21,746 nucleotides of DNA from Rickettsiales bacterium (GTDB taxonomy: Bacteria > Pseudomonadota > Alphaproteobacteria > Rickettsiales > JALZUV01), in NCBI GenBank assembly GCA_023301245.1, contig JALZUV010000106.1:1-21746 (forward strand), written 5' to 3'. Positions 14,955 to 21,746 of this stretch are shown here, one piece after another (position 1 is the first letter of the stretch; each line of letters starts with the position of its first letter). The position numbers and the translations under genes are program-made. The notes under the pieces were generated by a model. It did not search any database and was not told where the DNA came from. It saw only the letters and a list, made by a program, of their open reading frames with translations.

Positions 14955-16736
14955 TTAAAGTGGCGCACATACTTGCGTTAGCCATTCACCCATCTCTTTA
15001 GGGAGAGTCTCTTTTAGCGTATTCAGTACCCATTGATGATAGTTATTCCACCATGCTATTTGCTGATCATTTAACCATTCTTTTACGACAAGGTTTTTAT
15101 CCATTGGCGCGCAAGTTAGATTTTTGAATGTTAAAAACCCCTCTTGGTTAGCAGGGATAACCTCTACTAAATTTTCAATACGAATTCCATATTCGCCCGT
15201 TTTATAATAGCCAGGTTCGTTGGAAATAATCATGCCTACTTGCAACGCCACCCCATTACTGCGCTTGCTGATAGATTGCGGGCCTTCATGCACGCTCATA
15301 TAGCAACCCACCCCGTGGCTAGTGCCATGGTCATAATCGAGTCCCGCGTTCCATAGTGGTTGACGTGCGAGGCTATCTAGCTGGTTGCCCGTCGTGCCGT
15401 TAGGGAATTTTGCTGAACAAATGGCGATATGGCCTTGCAGTACCCGTGTATAGTTTTCGCGCATTTCTTGCGTTGGAGTGCCAATGGTAATGGTGCGTGT
15501 AACATCGGTAGTGCCGCCCAAATATTGCCCGCCAGAATCGACCAAATAGAGTGAATTATCTTGGAAAGTGAGGCAATCTTTTTCCTCGGCACGGTAATGC
15601 ACAATTGCGCCATTTTCGCCAAAGCCCGAAATGGTCGGAAAGCTTGGCTCACGAAATTCAGGCGACTCTTTACGGAAGCCCTCTAGCTTATCGGCAGCGG
15701 TTACTTCGGTGGGCATTGCTTCGAGCGTGGCGAGCCAATGTAAAAATTTTGTCAGCGCAATACCATCCGTTACATGGGTCGCGCGAATATGTTTCAATTC
15801 TGTTTCATTCTTTAGTGCTTTGGGCAGGGTGCAAGGGTCTGTCTTGTCAGTCAGCTCTACCTCGGCGCTATGCAATGCTTGCTTTAATTTTACGGGCGCG
15901 GCAGAACATTGTAGCCACATTGACCCTCGGTTCCAACGCTTACAATGAGTGCGTAAAGTTTCAGGTGGGTAAACACGAATACCCTCGCGCAAATTCTCGG
16001 GCACTTTATCTTCGGGTGCATAAAGATAAACTTTGCCATCAACTGTCACGATAGCGCGGCAGAGTAAAATGGGGGTATGTTCAATATCTTGCCCACGAAT
16101 ATTCAGCAGCCAGTTGACCGATTCGGGTTGAGTTAACAACACTGCGCTGACGTCGTTTTCTTTAATCTGTTCAACAATGTTCGCGATTTTATCTTGGCGC
16201 GATTGGCCTGCATATTCTAGGGGATATTCAAATGCAGGCGTTTGTGGCGCCGCAGGGCGATCGGTCCATAATTCGTGGATGGGGTTTTCGTTTAGCGGAA
16301 CCCATAAAAGATTGCGTGCGGTTTTGCGCCATCGGCGCATTTGTTCGGCCGCAATTAGCCATGGGTCAAAACCAATACTATCGCCCGCGGCATTTTTCTT
16401 CAGCCATTGAGTGGGCGTAATGTCAGAAATATTATGAATTTCATAGAGTGATTCATCCACTTCCTTCGCCGCTTGTAGCATATAGCGACCATCAGTGAAG
16501 AAGGCTGAACGGTAGGGCTGTTCATGGTCAAGCACTACTACGGTCGCGGCTGAACCTGTAAAACCGGTTAGCCATTCAATGCGTTTTTCATGTTCAGGCG
16601 TATATTCGCTGAAAAATTCGTCACCATTGGAAAGGATAAATCCATCCACCCCCTCTTGACGAAGCTTTTTTCGGATGGCATCCAGCCGTTGGTGATGTAT
16701 AGTCATTTCCATGGTTCGTTTATTTATATTATTCAT
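14955..16736 (-). CDS. aminopeptidase P family metallopeptidase (XPNPEP1-like, M24B)
   Basis: The enzyme removes N-terminal residues preceding proline, using two metal ions in the cytoplasm. At 593 residues it is the long three-domain form seen in eukaryotic XPNPEP1 and many alphaproteobacteria, rather than the ~440-residue E. coli PepP. Two creatinase-like N-terminal domains (about 12-150 and 190-320) precede the pita-bread domain. That domain has all five expected metal ligands: D400 and D411 (DSGGQYLGGTTDVT), H474 (TSHGVG), E507 (SNEPGYY) and E521 (GIRIENL). The ATG at 16736 has AAGGG about five bases upstream. Alternative starts at 16712 and 16706 lack one but begin closer to the conserved region. 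With 16736 the 5' end overlaps the divergent BMP gene by 26 bases. It ends directly against the fliR stop. Confidence 0.93.
   Translation of the reverse strand: MNNINKRTMEMTIHHQRLDAIRKKLRQEGVDGFILSNGDEFFSEYTPEHEKRIEWLTGFTGSAATVVVLDHEQPYRSAFFTDGRYMLQAAKEVDESLYEIHNISDITPTQWLKKNAAGDSIGFDPWLIAAEQMRRWRKTARNLLWVPLNENPIHELWTDRPAAPQTPAFEYPLEYAGQSRQDKIANIVEQIKENDVSAVLLTQPESVNWLLNIRGQDIEHTPILLCRAIVTVDGKVYLYAPEDKVPENLREGIRVYPPETLRTHCKRWNRGSMWLQCSAAPVKLKQALHSAEVELTDKTDPCTLPKALKNETELKHIRATHVTDGIALTKFLHWLATLEAMPTEVTAADKLEGFRKESPEFREPSFPTISGFGENGAIVHYRAEEKDCLTFQDNSLYLVDSGGQYLGGTTDVTRTITIGTPTQEMRENYTRVLQGHIAICSAKFPNGTTGNQLDSLARQPLWNAGLDYDHGTSHGVGCYMSVHEGPQSISKRSNGVALQVGMIISNEPGYYKTGEYGIRIENLVEVIPANQEGFLTFKNLTCAPMDKNLVVKEWLNDQQIAWWNNYHQWVLNTLKETLPKEMGEWLTQVCAPL
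16698..16703 (+). promoter_or_regulatory. -10-like box of the BMP-family gene
   Basis: TATAGT lies seven bases before the ATG at 16711, inside the coding region of the divergent aminopeptidase. The stretch from the box into the gene (TATAGTCATTTCCATGGTT) closely resembles the corresponding stretch of the 277-residue gene. No -35 was identified. Confidence 0.4.
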
Positions 16737-17697
16737 CTTTGCCCTTATTTCTACGCCTGTTTTAGCACAAACTGCAAGCTCTGTCGTGCTTATCTATGAA
16801 GGCGATAAAGAGATTAGCGACAAAGCCTTTATCGATATGGCACGCAAAGGCGCACAACGGGCGCAAAGCGAACTTGGTGTAAGTTACATTGAACACCGTT
16901 TAGAACCAAACGAAGTGGCCGCTACTATATTTGAACGTTATGCGCGTAAAGGGACGAAACTTATCATTGGTTTGGGCTTTCAAAATGTTCCCATTGTGGC
17001 AGGCCTAGCCAAGAAATACGCTAATACACAATTTTCGGTCATTGATGGGAAAGTACCCCCGCTTTTTAAGAATGTGCAATCGGTCGCCTTTCGCGATAAT
17101 GAGGGCGCATTTTTAGTGGGTATGATAGCCGCAATTCACAGTAAAACAGGCATCATTGGTTTTATCGGCGGTATGGATGCGCCGGTGATTCGCGACTTTG
17201 CTTATGGCTATAAACAAGGCGCGCAATATATCCGCCCCGATATTAAAATTCAGCAACATATGATTGGTAAAAACGAGAAAGCTTTTCACGATCCAAAAAC
17301 TGCTGCCAAGCTAGCGCAAGAACAAATTAATAACGGTGCCGATGTATTATTTGCCGCAGCAGGCGGAAGTGCGATTGGTATGTTAGAAACTGCCGCCAAA
17401 CACCCGCATGTTTATGCCATTGGGGTCGATACGAATCAGAATAATTTATTCCCCGGTACCATGCTCACCTCAATGATTAAACGCCTCGATAAAGCGGTTT
17501 ATACGGCCATGAAGCAAAGTAACTTAAACACGTGGCAAGCAGGGGTGCAATATTTAGGAATTCGCGAAGGCGCGCTCGATTATGCGGTTGATATTCATAA
17601 CCGCAAACTCCTCGATAAATCGACTATTGATGAGGTTGAGAAAACGAAAGATTTCATCATCCGTGGCCTTGTGGTGGTAGACGCTTACAAGGAATAA
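16711..17697 (+). CDS. BMP family (Med/BmpA-like) periplasmic binding protein
   Basis: This 328-residue protein fits the basic membrane protein (PF02608-type) family, solute receptors of ABC importers that in characterised cases bind nucleosides. A signal peptide spans residues 1-19 with probable cleavage after PVLA. There is no cysteine at the cleavage point, so it is a soluble periplasmic protein rather than the lipoprotein common in this family. Family-like segments are FIDMARKGAQRAQSELGV (about 40-57), FRDNEGAFLVGMIAA (about 128-142), IIGFIGGMDAPVIRDFAYGY (about 147-166), DVLFAAAGGSAIGMLETA and YAIGVDTNQN. An in-frame TGA six codons upstream with no start between fixes the ATG at 16711; no Shine-Dalgarno sequence is visible. 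No permease or ATPase gene is adjacent. It is the only plus-strand gene between fliR and the window end. Confidence 0.88.
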   Translation: MVRLFILFIFALISTPVLAQTASSVVLIYEGDKEISDKAFIDMARKGAQRAQSELGVSYIEHRLEPNEVAATIFERYARKGTKLIIGLGFQNVPIVAGLAKKYANTQFSVIDGKVPPLFKNVQSVAFRDNEGAFLVGMIAAIHSKTGIIGFIGGMDAPVIRDFAYGYKQGAQYIRPDIKIQQHMIGKNEKAFHDPKTAAKLAQEQINNGADVLFAAAGGSAIGMLETAAKHPHVYAIGVDTNQNNLFPGTMLTSMIKRLDKAVYTAMKQSNLNTWQAGVQYLGIREGALDYAVDIHNRKLLDKSTIDEVEKTKDFIIRGLVVVDAYKE

Positions 17698-17698
17698 A

Positions 17699-18601
17699 TT
17701 AGCGCATTAAGGTGATGGCGCTCCACTCTTCACGGTTTAGCCTATGCACACATTTTAAGCCTTGGGCGACGTAGGCGGCAATCACTTCCTCTTCTTGGCG
17801 AATCAGTAGGCCTGATAATATCATCGTGCCATCAGTTGCTAATGCCGCGCACATTTCTGGCGCAAGCGTAACCAACGGGCCTGCTAGAATATTGGCAATC
17901 ATTAAATCATAAGGTGCATTAGCTAAAATATCGGCATGTTGTGTCCCTGCGGCAGTCACAAAGGGCAGGGTGGGCATTGCATTTTTCTCCGCATTTTCAA
18001 TCGCGGTTTCAACCGATGGACCATCCATATCGCCACCAATCACATAGGCTTCTGGCCATAAGTGTTTCGCGCCGAGCGTGAGAATTCCTGTACCACAACC
18101 AATATCGGCGATTTTTTTGAAGGCTGTCGTTTCCAGTTTCTGCATGGCCAATAGGCAGCCTGCGGTGGTGGCATGTTCGCCGGTGCCAAATGCACGACCC
18201 GCATCAATTTCGATACTTACAGCATCGGCTTTGGGCGCAAGATGCGACCCGTGAATATAGAATTTTCCAATTTCTAGCGGCGGGAAGTCTTTCTGATTTT
18301 CCAACACCCAATCTTGCATTTCTAAGGGCGTAAGCTGGTAGCTATGAATGCCTGAAATAGCCGATAAATCAACCTCTTCACGCTTATTAGGTAATAAAAT
18401 CTCTACCTGCCAATGTGCGCCTTTTTCTTTTTCAAACGAGGCCGCCGAGAGTGCCTCTTCTTCAAAAAGCGCTTCAATAGCGGCAATTGATTCTTGCTCG
18501 CAAGCAACCGTAAGGGTGGTGTAATGCTCATGACTGGCGAAAGGGTTATCTTCGTCCAAGTCACCAATAAATTCACTGCTCATAAGATATGTTTCAGCCA
18601 T
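17699..18601 (-). CDS. prmA: ribosomal protein L11 methyltransferase
   Basis: PrmA trimethylates ribosomal protein L11 using S-adenosylmethionine. The 300-residue protein has an N-terminal substrate-recognition domain (about 28-110), then a Rossmann methyltransferase domain. This shows the family-typical DAGRAFGTGEHATT (133-146), motif I IADIGCGTG (164-172), an acidic strand end GGDMDG (189-194) and the catalytic-region DLMIANILAGPL (232-243). Two starts are possible. ATG 18601 has a GGA upstream and overlaps ligA by 22 bases. ATG 18583 (residue 7) makes an exact ATGA overlap with the ligA stop and gives 294 residues, nearer to the usual length. The gene closes the recN-ligA-prmA series and converges on the BMP gene with one base between them. 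Confidence 0.93.
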   Translation of the reverse strand: MAETYLMSSEFIGDLDEDNPFASHEHYTTLTVACEQESIAAIEALFEEEALSAASFEKEKGAHWQVEILLPNKREEVDLSAISGIHSYQLTPLEMQDWVLENQKDFPPLEIGKFYIHGSHLAPKADAVSIEIDAGRAFGTGEHATTAGCLLAMQKLETTAFKKIADIGCGTGILTLGAKHLWPEAYVIGGDMDGPSVETAIENAEKNAMPTLPFVTAAGTQHADILANAPYDLMIANILAGPLVTLAPEMCAALATDGTMILSGLLIRQEEEVIAAYVAQGLKCVHRLNREEWSAITLMR

Positions 18602-20628
18602 GCATCTTCATCCAAAATTTCTACGCCAAGCTCTTGCGCTTTTTTTAATTTCGAGCCTGATTTTTCGCCTGCCACTAGATAGTCGGTTTTGGCCGAAATG
18701 CTAGAGGATACTTTCATGCCCAAGCTTTCGGCCTTGGCTTTTGCCTCGTTTCGACCCATTTTCACTAATGTACCCGTGAACACGACCACTTTACCTGCCA
18801 AGGGCGAATTAGACTCAATTTTTTTCGCATCTTTCACCTGCATCATTTGCAATAATTGGCTGACAATTTCGACCTGCGAATTTTCCGCAAAAAACTCGGT
18901 GACGGCTTGCGCCATGACGCTACCAAAGCCTTCTATATTTTCTAAATCTGCTTCAACACCCTCGTGCTGCATCGCCGTAAACCATTCATCGGCATTGCTA
19001 TAACGACGTGCTAATAACTGCGCATTACGTTGTCCAATATGCCGAATGCCGAGCGCATAAATAAACCGCTCAAGCGAAATTTCGCGCGCAGTTTCAATGG
19101 CAGAAAAAAGATTGTTAATCGATAATTCTCCCATCCCGTCACGCGTTGCTAATTCTTCGCGTTTGTCGCTTAGGGTGAAAATATCTGCAGGCGTGGCAAT
19201 GAGTTTATCGTGCCAGAAGGCCTCAATTTGTTTATCGCCTAGCCCGTCAATATCGAGAGCATTGCGGCTGGCAAAATGTTTCAGCCGTTCTACGGCTTGC
19301 GCGCCACAACTTAAGCCGCCCGTGCAACGTAAAATAGCTTCATCTTCTTCGCGCACGGCATGGCTTCCACACACAGGGCAGGCCGTTGGGTAGGCGTAAG
19401 CTTGGCTTTCGGCTGGGCGTTTATTTAGTAGCACTTCCACCACTTGCGGTATTACATCGCCCGCGCGTTGGATGATAACCGTATCGCCAATGCGGATATC
19501 TTTGCGTAAAATCTCATCTTGATTATGCAAGGTGGCGCGGCTGACCATTACCCCGCCAACATTGATAGGGGTCAGATGTGCAACGGGCGTTAATGCGCCC
19601 GTGCGCCCTACTTGAATTTCGATATTCTCTAATAGTGTTTGTGCTTGTTCTGCAGGGAATTTTCGCGCAATTGCCCAGCGTGGTGCACGGGCGACAAAGC
19701 CTAACCTTTCCTGCCAATCTAGGCGATTAACCTTAAATACAATCCCATCAATATCGTAATCGAGGGAGGGGCGTTTATCGGTTAATGTCGCATAATAATC
19801 TTCAACATTATCGCAAACTTCGGTTAGCGGGTTGGTGACAAAACCCATTTCAGCAAACCAATTTAGCATGCTGCTTTGAGTATCAGGATGTTCGCCCTGC
19901 AGTTCGCCCCAGCCATAAGCAAAATAGGAAAGTTTGCGCGATGCGGTGACGCTCACATCTAACTGGCGTAAGCTGCCCGCTGCTGCGTTGCGCGGGTTGG
20001 CGAAGGGCGGCTTGCCTATCGTTTCTTGTTGCTTATTAAGTTCCGCAAAGTCAGATTTACTCATGTAAACTTCGCCGCGCACTTCTAACACAGTAGGTGC
20101 ATTTTCAATGGTTTTTGGTAGGGCTTTAAGGGTCTTTAAATTGGCCGTAATATCTTCGCCCATTTGCCCATCGCCGCGTGTTGCTCCGCGCATAAAAATG
20201 CCATTTTCGTATCGTGCGGAGAATGACAGCCCATCAATTTTAGGCTCGGCAATAAGTTCGGGCGATGTTGCAATATTTAAAAACCGTTGTACCCGTTCGA
20301 TAAAATCGATCATATCTTCTTCGGAGAAAGCATTGCCCAGCGATAACATGGGTACAGAATGTTGTACTTTGCTAAAGCCGCGTGCTGGTGCTGCACCTAC
20401 TCGTTTAGACGGGCTATCTTTACGCGTTAAATGCGGATAGCGATTTTCAATAGCGAGGTTGCGGCGGCGCAGTTTATCATATTGTGCATCGGCAATGGCG
20501 GGGTTATCATCTTGATAATAGCGTTTATCGTAAGCAGTAATTTCAAGCCCCAGCCAAATGAGTTCGCGCAGGGCTTCTTCCTCGCTCAATTGTTCGATAG
20601 GTTTTTCACTTAGAAATAATGTGTTCAT
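18580..20628 (-). CDS. ligA: NAD-dependent DNA ligase LigA
   Basis: LigA seals nicks in Okazaki fragments and repair intermediates with NAD as cofactor. The 682-residue protein is complete. It has the N-terminal Ia domain with the YYQDDNPAIADAQYDKL region (37-53), the adenylation lysine K130 in KIDG, later nucleotidyltransferase motifs including DGIVFKV (294-300), and an OB fold. The zinc finger has C417, C420, C435 and C441, followed by helix-hairpin-helix repeats (about 455-580) and a C-terminal BRCT domain (about 605-682, GKVVVFTGTL). The ATG at 20628 overlaps the recN stop as ATGA (20628-20625), so the start is well supported and probably translationally coupled. Confidence 0.98.
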   Translation of the reverse strand: MNTLFLSEKPIEQLSEEEALRELIWLGLEITAYDKRYYQDDNPAIADAQYDKLRRRNLAIENRYPHLTRKDSPSKRVGAAPARGFSKVQHSVPMLSLGNAFSEEDMIDFIERVQRFLNIATSPELIAEPKIDGLSFSARYENGIFMRGATRGDGQMGEDITANLKTLKALPKTIENAPTVLEVRGEVYMSKSDFAELNKQQETIGKPPFANPRNAAAGSLRQLDVSVTASRKLSYFAYGWGELQGEHPDTQSSMLNWFAEMGFVTNPLTEVCDNVEDYYATLTDKRPSLDYDIDGIVFKVNRLDWQERLGFVARAPRWAIARKFPAEQAQTLLENIEIQVGRTGALTPVAHLTPINVGGVMVSRATLHNQDEILRKDIRIGDTVIIQRAGDVIPQVVEVLLNKRPAESQAYAYPTACPVCGSHAVREEDEAILRCTGGLSCGAQAVERLKHFASRNALDIDGLGDKQIEAFWHDKLIATPADIFTLSDKREELATRDGMGELSINNLFSAIETAREISLERFIYALGIRHIGQRNAQLLARRYSNADEWFTAMQHEGVEADLENIEGFGSVMAQAVTEFFAENSQVEIVSQLLQMMQVKDAKKIESNSPLAGKVVVFTGTLVKMGRNEAKAKAESLGMKVSSSISAKTDYLVAGEKSGSKLKKAQELGVEILDEDAWLKHIL

Positions 20629-21746
20629 GAGGCCGCTTTTAGCATGGTATCTGCCTGTTTTCGGGCTTCATCGGTGATGATTTTGCCTGATAGCATGGTG
20701 GCGAGTTCTTCGCGGCGTTCGGCATCGTTTAATGCCGTAACGCTAGTGCGAGTATGTTCGCCATCGCTTGCTTTGGCGACTTTAAAGTGGGTAACGCCTT
20801 TGCTCGCTACTTGCGGTAAGTGGGTAATGCACATGACTTGCGCGGCTTTGCCGAGGCGGCTTAGGCGTTCGCCAATCGCTTCGGCAACCACGCCACTGGT
20901 GCCTGTATCAATTTCATCAAAAATGAGGGTTTTGTCGGTTTCATGTTCAGCCAAAACCACTTTCATGGCGAGCATGAAGCGTGAAAGTTCGCCGCCTGAA
21001 GCGATTTTCGCCAGCGCACCAAATGGCACGCCTTGGTTGGTGGAGGCTTCGAACTGCACGCTATCGAACCCTTGCGCGCCCCAATGTTCGCTTTCCATTT
21101 TGACGATGGCGACCTTAAATCGTGTGGCTTCCATCCTCAGTGGTTTTAGCTCTTCCATCACTTTATCGGCCAGTGTTGTGGCGACTTTTTTGCGAGCTTC
21201 GGAGAGCTTAACGGCAAGCTTCTCATAAGCCTCTTTGGCAATTTTTTCTTCAGCTAATAACTGTGTGAGAGCCGATTCATCCGAGTCGAGCGCTTTCAGA
21301 GTTTCGTCAATTTCGCTCAAGTAATTGGTTAGTTCATCGACCGTACGTTTATGTTTGCGCGCCGCGCCGCGCAGTTCGAACAGGCGCGTTTCAACCGAAT
21401 CGAGTTCTTTAGGGTCGTAGCCAGAATCGAGAATAAGGGAGTCGAGATATTGCAGCGCTTCGGCGGTAGATTCTTGCGCGGCATCGAGCGATTCTAGCAA
21501 ATTATCGAGCGTTTTATTCTCTAACTTATCATCGGTGGTGCGTGCGAGTAGACGGCTCGCGCGAGACAGGGCATCTTCAACGGGGTTGCTGCCATCTAAT
21601 TCGCTTTGCACTTCGTTTAATAGCCCGCCCAGCTTTTCGGCTTGCATCAGCTGGCGGCGTTTAACGGCGAGCTCTTCTTCTTCGCCCGTTTGCGGGTTGA
21701 GCTTGGAAAGTTCGCTGTGAATATGGCGCAAATAATCTTCGCGTTC
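20625..21746 (-). CDS. recN: DNA repair protein RecN, C-terminal part (5' end outside window)
   Basis: RecN is an SMC-like ATPase acting in double-strand break repair. The visible 373 or so residues run from the coiled-coil arm to the C-terminus: heptad-rich helix, then the ABC head with signature SGGELSRF, Walker B TLIFDEIDTG and the His-loop ITHLPQVAS. The frame stays open from the first possible internal start (TTG at 21731) to the window edge, adding residues EREDY that continue the RecN coiled coil. The gene is therefore cut by the edge, not truncated; Walker A must lie beyond 21746. It overlaps ligA by four bases. The recN-ligA order is usual in alphaproteobacteria, where bamD, lpxC and ftsZ often lie upstream. 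Confidence 0.95.
   Translation of the reverse strand, partial: EREDYLRHIHSELSKLNPQTGEEEELAVKRRQLMQAEKLGGLLNEVQSELDGSNPVEDALSRASRLLARTTDDKLENKTLDNLLESLDAAQESTAEALQYLDSLILDSGYDPKELDSVETRLFELRGAARKHKRTVDELTNYLSEIDETLKALDSDESALTQLLAEEKIAKEAYEKLAVKLSEARKKVATTLADKVMEELKPLRMEATRFKVAIVKMESEHWGAQGFDSVQFEASTNQGVPFGALAKIASGGELSRFMLAMKVVLAEHETDKTLIFDEIDTGTSGVVAEAIGERLSRLGKAAQVMCITHLPQVASKGVTHFKVAKASDGEHTRTSVTALNDAERREELATMLSGKIITDEARKQADTMLKAAS

Noticed and set aside
15605..16054. 149-residue open frame opposite the aminopeptidase
   Set aside because: It is antisense to a gene with all five metal ligands intact and has no recognisable domain.
12020..16736. Near-identical first codons (MNNIN) of the 70-residue protein and the aminopeptidase
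   Set aside because: The similarity covers about 15 AT-rich bases and stops at once; it is best explained by chance rather than a repeat.
20644..21228. 194-residue open frame opposite recN
   Set aside because: It is Ser/Ala/Thr-rich and antisense to the RecN ATPase head; a shadow frame.
20625..21731. recN as a complete 368-residue gene starting at 21731
   Set aside because: The start would be a TTG inside the coiled coil, the frame remains open to the window edge, and Walker A would be missing; the gene is simply cut by the window.

Overview
The window reads as chromosomal DNA of a flagellated alphaproteobacterium with a compact, moderately AT-leaning genome. The evidence is gene content: an alphaproteobacterial-type M16 peptidase, a ddl-ftsQ-ftsA cell-division block, a recN-ligA pair, carA-carB, fliQ-fliR and a YejB-type permease, all intact and collinear with their families. 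I cannot place it below class from sequence alone. Poorly studied aquatic or host-associated lineages (Micavibrionales-like or Rickettsiales-like) are a guess. No tRNA, rRNA, CRISPR array, insertion sequence or attachment site was seen.

Layout. Positions 1-107 hold the 5' end of an unknown minus-strand gene, divergent from comF (203-919), which is followed by an M16 zinc protease (963-2186). A minus-strand block (2190-7300) reads, in transcription order, ddl, ftsQ, ftsA, yejB, then an unknown 277-residue protein. ftsZ does not follow ftsA; yejB sits in that place. Divergent from ddl lies carA-carB (7410-11826). Next is a minus-strand two-gene unit of unknown function, a 597-residue and a 70-residue protein (13830-11828), divergent from fliQ-fliR (13897-14954). 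After it come a long XPNPEP1-like aminopeptidase P (minus), an orphan BMP-family periplasmic binding protein (plus), and the minus-strand series recN (5' end cut off), ligA, prmA.

Functional themes. The known genes are mostly housekeeping: peptidoglycan precursor and divisome assembly (Ddl, FtsQ, FtsA), carbamoyl phosphate for pyrimidines and arginine (CarAB), DNA repair and replication (RecN, LigA), ribosomal protein methylation (PrmA), peptide handling (M16, PepP, YejB) and flagellar export (FliQ, FliR). The parts not explained by known families are the 277-, 597- and 70-residue proteins.

What stands out. The 277- and 597-residue genes share a TTCTCG-N2-TATAAT element ending 6-7 bases before the start codon. 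fliQ and the BMP gene also have a -10-like hexamer 6-7 bases before a start codon that has no Shine-Dalgarno sequence. This suggests leaderless mRNAs. All four tail-to-tail gene junctions are separated by only 0-3 bases, and the pepP and BMP genes have interlocked divergent starts. The 597-residue protein has a weak layout resembling a PD-(D/E)XK nuclease core, which is the most speculative lead here.
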